Program-made: the position numbers and the translations under genes
In this document: in pieces, positions 1 to 5,647 of the stretch
How the letters are laid out: each line of letters opens with the position of its first letter
How positions within the stretch are numbered: position 1 is the first letter of the stretch
NCBI GenBank assembly: GCA_002495535.1
Contig: DAFX01000106.1
Coordinates: forward strand, 25,165-31,693
From: Euryarchaeota archaeon UBA433
Lineage (GTDB): Archaea > Thermoplasmatota > Poseidoniia > Poseidoniales > Poseidoniaceae
Direction of reading: 5' to 3'
Length of the DNA stretch: 6,529 nt
The notes under the pieces: model-generated
What the model was told of the DNA's origin: nothing
Databases searched by the model: none
What the model saw: only the letters and a program-made list of their open reading frames with translations

Positions 1-1039
1 CTGCTTCCGCGCGAGTGCGTTCTGCCTCCGCCGCAAGGGCTTCTTGGGCTTGTTGTGCTTCTTGGCGAGCTGCTTCAAGGTCTGCTTCCGCTTGTTTCTT
101 AGCTTGCTCTAATTCTGCTTCAGCCTGCTTTTTCGCTTCTTCCAATTCGGCTTCGGCAGCGCGCCTCGCTTCGTCTTCTGCTACGCGTGCTGCAGCCTCT
201 TGTTCGACGCGGAGGCGTTCTGCCTCTTCAGCGAGTGCTTCTTGGGCTTGTTGTGCCTCCTGACGAGCTGCTTCGAGTTCGGCTTCTGCTTGCTCCTTGG
301 CTTGAGCCAATTCTACTTCAGCCAAACGCCTGGCCTTATCCTCTGCAGCTCGGGCTGTCGCCTCTTCCTGCACACGGATACGTTCGTTTTCTACAGCAGC
401 AACCTGTGCTTCTGTCTCCGCCTTAAGGCGGGCGATCTCTTCTTCCGCAGCCTTACGGGCATTTTCGATTTCTGCCATTGCACTTTCATGCTCTTGCTTT
501 CGAAGTTGTTCTTGGGCCTCTTTTTCTGTCTTTTCCGCGAGGATTCTTGCTTCCTCAGCGGCTTTTTCAGCCTTTTCTTTGACCATTGCTTCGATGTCTT
601 CAGCGGAGGCAGGGGTTGGTTCGGGAGCCGGTGTGGCGTTCTTTGCGGCATCTGCAGCGGCTTTGAGCCTAAACTCAGCTTGGACCTTAGCCCTGGCCTC
701 TTCTTCCGCTTGTTTGACCATTGCAGCAATTTCTTCTTTTGATCGTGTGTCTGCTTCTTCCTTAGCCTTAATCTCAAGGCGTTCCTTGATGCTGATTTTG
801 GATAAAACTGCTTCAACAAATTCCTCGTATTCTTCATCGGTAATCTCGCCAGCCATTTCGCGGCGGGTGTTTTCCATCAAAATCTGAATGTCTGTTGGTT
901 GGAATGTGCCCGGGTGTGCATCTATTTGCCCGCGGAACGTCGTGTAAAACGATCTGTGTTCAGTAGAAATGCTGCCGTCTTTCGTCATTGCGTCCTGTAA
1001 AGAAGACAGAACTTCGGTCAGGTTAAGGCTGGCTGACAC
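1..1039 (-). CDS. Ala/Glu-rich hendecad coiled-coil protein, 3' end beyond window
   Basis: The minus strand is open from a GTG at 1039 down to the left edge, giving 346 codons with no stop, so the C-terminus is missing. Residues 1-84 look globular and mixed in composition (starts MSASLNLTEVLSSLQDAM). Residues 85-133 are a charged helix, 134-146 a Pro-rich break (TPAPEPTPAS), and 147-346 an almost uninterrupted Ala/Glu/Gln/Lys/Arg helix. From about residue 220 the sequence falls into 11-residue units such as AELEEAKKQAE, with apolar positions spaced 3-4-4, which is the hendecad coiled-coil pattern. There is no membrane segment or signal peptide in the visible part. The start is chosen because AAGGAG lies 8 bases upstream and because the helical composition is sensible only in this frame. 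It follows the 679-residue gene by 29 bases, presumably in one operon. Such rods usually act as spacers, scaffolds or filaments. I do not recognise the family, and cannot exclude a role like that of other alanine-rich rods (TolA-like or stalk-like). Confidence 0.85.
   Translation of the reverse strand, partial: MSASLNLTEVLSSLQDAMTKDGSISTEHRSFYTTFRGQIDAHPGTFQPTDIQILMENTRREMAGEITDEEYEEFVEAVLSKISIKERLEIKAKEEADTRSKEEIAAMVKQAEEEARAKVQAEFRLKAAADAAKNATPAPEPTPASAEDIEAMVKEKAEKAAEEARILAEKTEKEAQEQLRKQEHESAMAEIENARKAAEEEIARLKAETEAQVAAVENERIRVQEEATARAAEDKARRLAEVELAQAKEQAEAELEAARQEAQQAQEALAEEAERLRVEQEAAARVAEDEARRAAEAELEEAKKQAEAELEQAKKQAEADLEAARQEAQQAQEALAAEAERTRAEA
2..382 (-). repeat. Hendecad (11-residue) protein repeat array with a 66-residue higher-order repeat
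   Basis: Residues 220-346 of the coiled-coil gene divide into eleven full 11-residue units plus a partial one at the edge. The order is RIRVQEEATAR, AAEDKARRLAE, VELAQAKEQAE, AELEAARQEAQ, QAQEALAEEAE, RLRVEQEAAAR, VAEDEARRAAE, AELEEAKKQAE, AELEQAKKQAE, ADLEAARQEAQ, QAQEALAAEAE. Units recur in the same order, so a block is duplicated. Bases 200-283 and 2-85 encode near-identical segments 198 bases apart (66 residues, six units). By hand count they match at 66 of 84 bases and 23 of 28 residues, and many differences are synonymous. The first block is one unit shorter, because the Lys-Lys unit is doubled in the second. The array probably continues past the left edge. Confidence 0.8.
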
Positions 1040-1045
1040 TTCAAT

Positions 1046-1053
1046 GTCTCCTT
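1046..1053 (-). promoter_or_regulatory. Ribosome binding site that fixes the GTG start of the coiled-coil gene
   Basis: The minus strand reads AAGGAGAC, and AAGGAG ends 8 bases before the GTG at 1039. No ATG lies in frame nearby (the first in-frame Met is residue 18), so this site decides the start. It sits in the 29-base gap after the TGA of the preceding gene, as expected for re-initiation or internal initiation within an operon. Confidence 0.7.
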
Positions 1054-1068
1054 AGGTGTAAAGGACAA

Positions 1069-3108
1069 TCACTTCTTGAGTCCGTGGATCTTTCGTGCTT
1101 CGTCGTTGGCCCAGTGATACGCTAGCTTGAGCAAGCGAAGATAGTGGCCGAGGCCGTCTCGCTCCATCTTGGCGTGAAGGGTCTCGTTTTCCATGAAGAT
1201 GTCGCCCCATAGGTTGGCTGCTGTTCCTTTGGTGCCCTTTGGCAAGTCGAAAACTTCCTTGACTGTTGGTTCAAGGATGGCTTTCCACACTCGAGCGGGG
1301 TTGACGGCCATGGTCACTTCGACGATGATTTCGTTTTCATTAAGACCGGTTCCTGTCTGCCAGGACTCTTCGCCCAAGTCTGCCAAGAATGGTAAGCAGA
1401 TGTCTTGTATTGAGAGGCTGGTCATTGGGTCAGCATTCGTGAGCGCCGTGTAGGCTTCTCGCATTCGTCCGCGATCTGCACCGCGAGATCCGGTGATGTT
1501 GCGGAGTTTGTCGATCGAGGTTGGAACCAAGAAGCGAATGTCTGTGTAATACACGAGTGGGTTGTCATCTCCTGAAGCGAAGATGTGCGAGTATGGTGCG
1601 GCATCACCAGTTTCGCCCAACGCTGCAAGCGGGTAAACCGTCTTGAGAGCGTTGGTTGCGATTGACTGAATGCACCGGCGCATCAATCGGTCAGGTGCTG
1701 CAGAAATGTCGTTGAAGGTTTGGATGTACTCGTCCATGCTCATCACGTCGTAGCCGCGAACGGAAAGAATTGAGTGGACGTTTGGTCCAATTTGCTTCTT
1801 TTCGCCATCATGGAAGTCGGCTTGGCTGATCCACCGGGCACCTTGAGCGACATCGCTAGCCGCCACGAGGTCTGCATACGCCTTGAATCGTCGAGTGACG
1901 CGGTTCATGAAATCAGCTTGGTCGAGTTTGGTGAACACGGTTGCCTCGTAGTTTGATTTGAGGGCGTGATCTGCAACTTGGCTTGCGTTGACGCAGGTCA
2001 GCAAGTTACCTTGGTCGCGTGGGTACATCAGCATACGTCGGCGCTTTGCGCCGCCGCCAAGGCCACCAATCCAAGGATCGGTGAGCATGTAACCAATAGA
2101 GGCACACACTTCGAAAAGGCGGGAGTACTTGTCTTCATCACTTGCGCTTGCAATCCATTCATCGAGCCCTGGTTCAATGCAGTGGAATTCCAATGGCACC
2201 ATTTCTGAACCTGCACCGAACATTTGTCGGACGGTCGAGGAACTCATCATGCCCATGAGGCTGTAAAGCGAGGTCTTACCGGTCGTCATGAACACATCGG
2301 TGATGCCTTCTTCGCCAAACGAGAGGCGGCGGTCTGGAAGATTGACAAGGAGGTTGAAGGCTGTCGGTGACTCTCGGTTACCATTGACAGCAGGCCAAAT
2401 CCATGTGCCTGGGCGAGTCATGATGTAGCCGCTCGCATCTTTTCCGAATCCAGCAGGGGAGTATCGTGTCCAACCAAGGCGGTTGTTGAATGAAACACCA
2501 CGGTGCATCAACGATGGGTAGAAGCAGGTGTCGAGTGGATCAGAGTCAGGAACGACGCCGCGATGACCAAGTCCCCAGAGAATCGGCTCCCATTCTGGCT
2601 CTTCGCCTTCTGGTGCACCGAGGAACGGGTGATCTGTGCCCGGTCCGTCACCGGTGAGGAACGAACCACCCATGCGCTCTTCGTCTCCGGTTGAACAGAA
2701 GAACAGGGTTTGGGTCGTCGAGAGTTGTTTTGGAGTCCACATGTTCGCATTGATGATGGTCTTTTGTTTGAGGAATTCTGCCACATTGGTGATTCTTCGC
2801 TCAAACTTGAACCGCTCCGATTCAATCCATGAGGATCCGAGGATGAGGTTGGTGTTGAGGAGGCGGGCACGCGCTGGTCCAATGTACCGAACTCGCGGGT
2901 CTGCCTTTGAGCTGTCAGAAGGTGGTAGTTCTTCCCACGGGCCGCGTCGTGGAACGTACTTCAGGAAGGCTTCGTGGTCGAATTCAGCGACTTGAGCCTT
3001 TGATACTGCTTCTTCGACAACGTCCATTAGCCGGACGTATGTTTCACTCGGTCGCATTTGTTTGGTTTCAGCATAAGCTTTGTTTGATACAGATCGATGT
3101 TCCCACAT
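1069..3108 (-). CDS. Unrecognised 679-residue soluble protein
   Basis: This is a complete 679-residue frame with an ATG start, a strong GAGGTGA site just upstream and a TGA stop. I do not recognise the family. It has no signal peptide and no stretch long and apolar enough for a membrane helix, so it is probably cytoplasmic. The first 50 residues and the last 40 look helical. The middle (about 130-350) is rich in Gly, Trp, Pro and aromatic residues, like a beta-rich or mixed domain. A glycine run followed by arginines (WIGGLGGGAKRRR) lies at about 346-358. Residues 440-680 look alpha/beta. Seven scattered cysteines (138, 195, 310, 335, 372, 479, 571) form no CxxC pair. The GKTS at about 277-280 lacks the Walker A glycine. 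It sits 9 bases after a membrane-protein gene and 29 bases before the coiled-coil gene, which suggests a shared complex. A structural or capsid-like protein is possible, but nothing in the sequence shows it. Confidence 0.9.
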   Translation of the reverse strand: MWEHRSVSNKAYAETKQMRPSETYVRLMDVVEEAVSKAQVAEFDHEAFLKYVPRRGPWEELPPSDSSKADPRVRYIGPARARLLNTNLILGSSWIESERFKFERRITNVAEFLKQKTIINANMWTPKQLSTTQTLFFCSTGDEERMGGSFLTGDGPGTDHPFLGAPEGEEPEWEPILWGLGHRGVVPDSDPLDTCFYPSLMHRGVSFNNRLGWTRYSPAGFGKDASGYIMTRPGTWIWPAVNGNRESPTAFNLLVNLPDRRLSFGEEGITDVFMTTGKTSLYSLMGMMSSSTVRQMFGAGSEMVPLEFHCIEPGLDEWIASASDEDKYSRLFEVCASIGYMLTDPWIGGLGGGAKRRRMLMYPRDQGNLLTCVNASQVADHALKSNYEATVFTKLDQADFMNRVTRRFKAYADLVAASDVAQGARWISQADFHDGEKKQIGPNVHSILSVRGYDVMSMDEYIQTFNDISAAPDRLMRRCIQSIATNALKTVYPLAALGETGDAAPYSHIFASGDDNPLVYYTDIRFLVPTSIDKLRNITGSRGADRGRMREAYTALTNADPMTSLSIQDICLPFLADLGEESWQTGTGLNENEIIVEVTMAVNPARVWKAILEPTVKEVFDLPKGTKGTAANLWGDIFMENETLHAKMERDGLGHYLRLLKLAYHWANDEARKIHGLKK

Positions 3109-3112
3109 ATTT

Positions 3113-3119
3113 TCACCTC
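3113..3119 (-). promoter_or_regulatory. Ribosome binding site overlapping the upstream stop codon
   Basis: The minus strand reads TGAGGTGAAAATATG. GAGGTGA is a 7-base match to the archaeal anti-Shine-Dalgarno region, and it shares two bases (GA) with the TGA stop of the upstream membrane-protein gene. Four bases separate it from the ATG at 3108. The overlap points to translational coupling between the two genes. Confidence 0.75.
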
Positions 3120-3681
3120 AGAATTTTTGTCGCTGTCCTTCGTCTTCCGACGGTTCAGCATCGTCGTTGTTTGTTTCTTCTTCGCCTTCTGCATCTGAGT
3201 CGGCCTCGGATTCTTCCCCGGATGCTTCTGCTTCTGCTTGGGCTTCTGCTTCTGCTTCTTCTTTCTCAGCAGCAACGATTTCCTTAGCCATCTTTTCAGC
3301 GGACTCTTGGATTTCGTCTTCTTTGACTGCCGAGATGATGAGTGCGGCGGTCGCTTGCATTGATGCGTCGACGTATGGTGCCGCTCGGTAGAAGTATTGA
3401 ATCATGGATCCAACGGTACCAAACACAGCGCCTAGGCCGATGACCCAGCCGTTGTTGATGTTCTGAACGCTATCGGGGTTGTTGTAGAGGTCGGAAGCCG
3501 GGATTCCCGTTTCTGGAGGCCACCAGGTCGCGCCACTGGCGTTGGTGAGGACTTCGATGGTGGCCCATACGGCGTAAATGATCATGAGGATAGAGACCCA
3601 ATTCATCATCATTCGATTTTCCAACAGAAATTTCACAAGCGCTCTGCCGTCGCCGATAGACGCACTTTCGTCGTTGCTCAT
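3118..3681 (-). CDS. Two-helix membrane protein with acidic Ala/Glu-rich C-terminal tail
   Basis: This is a 187-residue protein. Residues 1-26 are polar. A first membrane helix runs about 27-46 (NWVSILMIIYAVWATIEVL). A 30-residue loop contains TWWPP and several Asn/Asp. A second helix runs about 78-98 (GWVIGLGAVFGTVGSMIQYF). Residues 104-120 could be an amphipathic helix, 121-152 are a charged Ala/Glu helix likely to form a coiled coil, and 153-184 are very acidic and probably disordered. An even number of helices puts both ends on the same side. If that side is the cytoplasm, the tail can meet the soluble products of the next two genes. It is the first gene of a tightly packed set of three. 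No Shine-Dalgarno sequence precedes its ATG, while a TATA-like element sits 26 bases upstream, so the mRNA may be leaderless. I do not recognise the family; a membrane anchor is the simplest reading. Confidence 0.88.
   Translation of the reverse strand: MSNDESASIGDGRALVKFLLENRMMMNWVSILMIIYAVWATIEVLTNASGATWWPPETGIPASDLYNNPDSVQNINNGWVIGLGAVFGTVGSMIQYFYRAAPYVDASMQATAALIISAVKEDEIQESAEKMAKEIVAAEKEEAEAEAQAEAEASGEESEADSDAEGEEETNNDDAEPSEDEGQRQKF
3224..3259 (-). repeat. In-frame hexanucleotide repeat in the acidic tail
   Basis: On the plus strand six consecutive 6-base units read GCTTCT, GCTTCT, GCTTGG, GCTTCT, GCTTCT, GCTTCT. On the coding strand this encodes alternating Glu-Ala with one Gln (EAEAEAQAEAEA region, residues about 142-153). 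Gain or loss of units keeps the reading frame, so slippage would change tail length without breaking the protein. Confidence 0.75.
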
Positions 3682-3702
3682 GTGTCAAAATGTAAAGTTA
3701 AG

Positions 3703-3711
3703 ATATTAAAA
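3703..3711 (-). promoter_or_regulatory. Candidate archaeal TATA box for the three-gene operon
   Basis: The minus strand reads TTTTAATAT, centred 26 bases before the ATG at 3681. That is the spacing expected for an archaeal TATA box driving a leaderless transcript that begins at or next to the start codon. It fits the absence of a Shine-Dalgarno sequence before this gene. The bases just upstream (TTGTCC) are a poor BRE match. The A-rich AAAAATATA at about 3721-3729 is an alternative TATA box that would give a short leader of roughly 15-20 bases. Confidence 0.45.
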
Positions 3712-3738
3712 GGACAACCCTATATTTTTTTTTGCTGT

Positions 3739-3752
3739 GAGGTTTCAACCTC
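3739..3752. promoter_or_regulatory. Perfect 6+6 palindrome upstream of the candidate TATA elements (possible operator)
   Basis: GAGGTT-TC-AACCTC is a perfect inverted repeat with a 2-base centre. It lies just upstream of the two TATA-like elements and about 60 bases before the ATG at 3681. The loop is too short for an ideal RNA hairpin, and on the minus strand A rather than T follows it, so a terminator is less likely than a binding site for a dimeric regulator. One such short palindrome could also arise by chance. Confidence 0.3.
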
Positions 3753-3785
3753 TTTCAAATCAAGGCACTGGAATGTATTTCAGGC

Positions 3786-5174
3786 TTAACGGCGATTCTT
3801 CTTACCTTTGCCCTTCCTGGGTTTTGTTCCTTTGGCATTGTGCTCCCATGCTCGGCTGTTGCGGCTGCGGCGATCAGAAACATCTCGCCAGTGAGGGTTG
3901 TTGGGGGCGCCCATGGACTCTGGCATTTCATCGAATGATTCGATGTTCAATTGCATCCCACCCAATTCGTCTTGCAGTTGCCGGACGTTCTCGCCTCCTT
4001 TGCCAATGAGCGTCGAAATCATATTCTGTGGCGCATAAATCGTAGCGCTGCTCTCGCCTTTTAACGCCACTTTGCATTCCACGCCAACCCATTGTTGAAT
4101 GATGTGTACGAGTTGGTCTCTAGCAAGCGTTTTCACCGGAGAAAGGGCGCCTTGTTGCCGTCCTTCGACCGGGACCACCGCTATTTCTGATCCAAATGCA
4201 AACATCTCGTGGGTGATTTTGCCGCTTGGGAATTCAACGACTTCAATCACGGGGCGGGCGAGTTCCTCTTGCATTCCGGTCGGTGGCTTCACGGTCATTC
4301 GTAATTCCATAACCTGTTCAATTTGTCCAGCTTCGACGTGGATGATGGTGTCCAGAACTTGGCTCACGAGCCCGAGTTCAACCTTCCCGATCAAACGCTG
4401 GATTGCTTCGAGGGCAGAATTGGCGTGGGTCACGCCAAGCAGCCCGACGCCGGCAAGACGGACATCGGCAAAAATTTCGAAATCACGAGCCCTGCGGACT
4501 TCGTCAAAAATCACAAAGTCGGGGCGCACGAGAAAAATAATCTCTGCTGTTTTCTCCAAATCGCCTTCGAGTGGGGCGTATTGTGTGATTCGATCTGCAA
4601 GTTGTAAATCCCGGGGCGCCTCCATTGTCTTCACCATGGCGCCGACGTCCGTATCGAGGTACTCAGCTATGGCTTGGGCGAGGGTTGTTTTCCCGGAGCC
4701 GGGGCGACCACAGATGAATACGCCTCGGTGGTGATCGGCCAGACGGTCAACAAGGCGTTGGTCGAGTTGGTAGTCGTCAAGGGAAAGTTTGGCAACTGGG
4801 CGAACGATGGTGATTTCTCGGGCGTCGGCAAACGGTGGCCAAGCGCATGAAATTCGAAGGTCTCCGAGTTGGATCACCTGGCAGCCTTTGCGGTCTATTT
4901 CTAGAAAACAATCGCTGCGATGGCGGTGTTCGTCAACGAGCCCCACCAATTCCTCTTGCAGGGATTCCATTCGAAGTGTGTCCCAGTTTCCATCATCTGA
5001 CTCTTCGATTTCAACCAGTTTCAGTTCTCCAATTGAGCCCCTCTTCACCCGGGGGGGGCAATCGGCCTTGATGAACACCGTATGAACATCGTCCATAAGC
5101 AAGTCTTCAAGGCGCTTCGGAAGCGCTGGGTGGTCGCCGTATTTTGCCATACCAATCACTACCTGTCCGCGCAT
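3786..5174 (-). CDS. Archaeal PilT/VirB11-like P-loop ATPase with KH domain (PINc-ATPase family, lacking the PIN domain)
   Basis: The protein has 462 residues from the chosen ATG. A conserved N-terminal region contains CPPRVKRG and, further on, the motif VRPVAKLSLDDY (about 124-135). Then come Walker A GRPGSGKT (156-163), KTMEAPRDLQ (182-191), the Walker B-like strand VIFDE (221-225) and the His-box GVTHA (247-251). A KH domain follows with its GKGG loop at about 391-394, then a Lys/Arg-rich tail (about 429-462) that probably contacts RNA. These blocks follow the order of the archaeal PINc-ATPase family (COG1855-like), whose members usually carry an N-terminal PIN nuclease domain. Here the sequence starts only about 35 residues before the conserved ATPase part, and the neighbouring gene fills the space upstream, so the PIN domain is absent. 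The likely role is ATP-driven RNA binding or remodelling; the exact function of the family is not settled. AGGGTGA lies 8 bases before the ATG at 5174. A GTG at 5195 and an ATG at 5150 are alternative starts. Confidence 0.92.
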   Translation of the reverse strand: MRGQVVIGMAKYGDHPALPKRLEDLLMDDVHTVFIKADCPPRVKRGSIGELKLVEIEESDDGNWDTLRMESLQEELVGLVDEHRHRSDCFLEIDRKGCQVIQLGDLRISCAWPPFADAREITIVRPVAKLSLDDYQLDQRLVDRLADHHRGVFICGRPGSGKTTLAQAIAEYLDTDVGAMVKTMEAPRDLQLADRITQYAPLEGDLEKTAEIIFLVRPDFVIFDEVRRARDFEIFADVRLAGVGLLGVTHANSALEAIQRLIGKVELGLVSQVLDTIIHVEAGQIEQVMELRMTVKPPTGMQEELARPVIEVVEFPSGKITHEMFAFGSEIAVVPVEGRQQGALSPVKTLARDQLVHIIQQWVGVECKVALKGESSATIYAPQNMISTLIGKGGENVRQLQDELGGMQLNIESFDEMPESMGAPNNPHWRDVSDRRSRNSRAWEHNAKGTKPRKGKGKKNRR

Positions 5175-5182
5175 AAGGCCTT

Positions 5183-5189
5183 TCACCCT
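5183..5189 (-). promoter_or_regulatory. Ribosome binding site favouring the ATG at 5174
   Basis: The minus strand reads AGGGTGA, which contains the archaeal GGTGA core and ends 8 bases before the ATG at 5174. A second GGGTGA at 5200-5205 lies only 4 bases before the GTG at 5195, a poorer spacing with a weaker start codon. The two starts differ by seven residues. Confidence 0.5.
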
Positions 5190-5229
5190 TCGCACGGTTC
5201 ACCCATGCGAAGGACCGCGTTTTCGTGAT

Positions 5230-5583
5230 TCAGTTGTTCTTCGGTTGAATCAAAGCACCCGTCCACCAGAACGAGCCAACAAAGAACAGAGAAAGCACGT
5301 AGGAGCCAACCGTTGGGAAATCCCAAACTCGGATGCTTACCTCTGCGAAAACTGCTATTGATGCAACGAATGCAAAAAGGGTGAGGATTCCGGCGCTGTT
5401 CATTCCGAGGTGTCCGAAGGTCAACTCCCTTTCAGAAAGGCCCCATGCGATTCCGATCAGGGCCGACAAAGCGATGAAAACGAAGGCCGCATCCATGTAG
5501 TTGTCTTGCATAAACCAGGTGAGGCCGGTGAGGATGGCGTTGCCGGCAAACATGCGTTGGATGGTCGGGTAGGAGAGGCCCAT
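5230..5583 (-). CDS. Small multi-pass membrane protein of unknown function
   Basis: This 117-residue hydrophobic protein has likely membrane helices at about 31-49 (DAAFVFIALSALIGIAWGL), 62-83 (NSAGILTLFAFVASIAVFAEVS) and 92-112 (VGSYVLSLFFVGSFWWTGAL). A weaker apolar segment at about 11-25 may be a fourth. The short loops hold a few charges (SERELTFGHLG, RVWDFP), and the tail is short and polar (QPKNN). I do not recognise the family. The ATG at 5583 is preferred over a GTG at 5595 that would add four residues; neither has a convincing Shine-Dalgarno sequence. It lies 64 bases after the oxidoreductase and 55 bases before the ATPase, on the same strand, so it may be co-transcribed with either. 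That spacing does not establish a functional link. Confidence 0.75.
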   Translation of the reverse strand: MGLSYPTIQRMFAGNAILTGLTWFMQDNYMDAAFVFIALSALIGIAWGLSERELTFGHLGMNSAGILTLFAFVASIAVFAEVSIRVWDFPTVGSYVLSLFFVGSFWWTGALIQPKNN

Positions 5584-5647
5584 GGAATGTCCCACACGCG
5601 TTCAATTCTTGAATACTCGCAAACCCAAGGGTCCGTTTTGATGGGTC

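Larger units (their letters stand above)
3682..3785 (-). other. Intergenic region between two putative transcription units
   Basis: This 104-base stretch is the longest gap in the window and clearly AT-richer than the genes around it. It holds a TATA-like element (3703-3711), a second AT-rich element beside nine consecutive T on the plus strand (3721-3733), and a perfect 6+6 palindrome (3739-3752). I see no small ORF with a convincing start and no tRNA-like fold. A terminator for the upstream ATPase gene must also lie here or nearby, but the minus strand has no strong hairpin followed by T residues. Confidence 0.6.

Noticed and set aside
1..283. CRISPR-like direct repeats at the left edge
   Set aside because: The repeats are 198 bases apart, imperfect, in frame and coding, with mainly synonymous differences. 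They are protein repeats, not an array with spacers.
200..742. A 180-codon plus-strand frame rich in Phe, Leu and Cys that resembles a membrane protein
   Set aside because: It is the antisense of the Glu/Ala-rich coiled-coil gene: GAA and GCA codons read backwards give TTC and TGC. It has no ribosome binding site of its own and no family likeness.
391..837. A 148-codon minus-strand frame rich in Lys, Arg and Gln
   Set aside because: It is the same strand as the coiled-coil gene in a shifted register. The true frame is open over the whole stretch, has an SD-supported GTG start and shows regular helical repeats.
2265..2290. A GKTS sequence in the 679-residue protein that suggested a Walker A nucleotide-binding loop
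   Set aside because: The glycine four residues before GK is missing (the surrounding residues are DVFMTTGKTS), and no matching Walker B strand was seen.
3725..3752. Palindrome plus T-run as an intrinsic terminator for the ATPase gene
   Set aside because: The nine T residues are on the plus strand, so the minus-strand transcript has A residues there. The hairpin loop would be only two bases in its full form.
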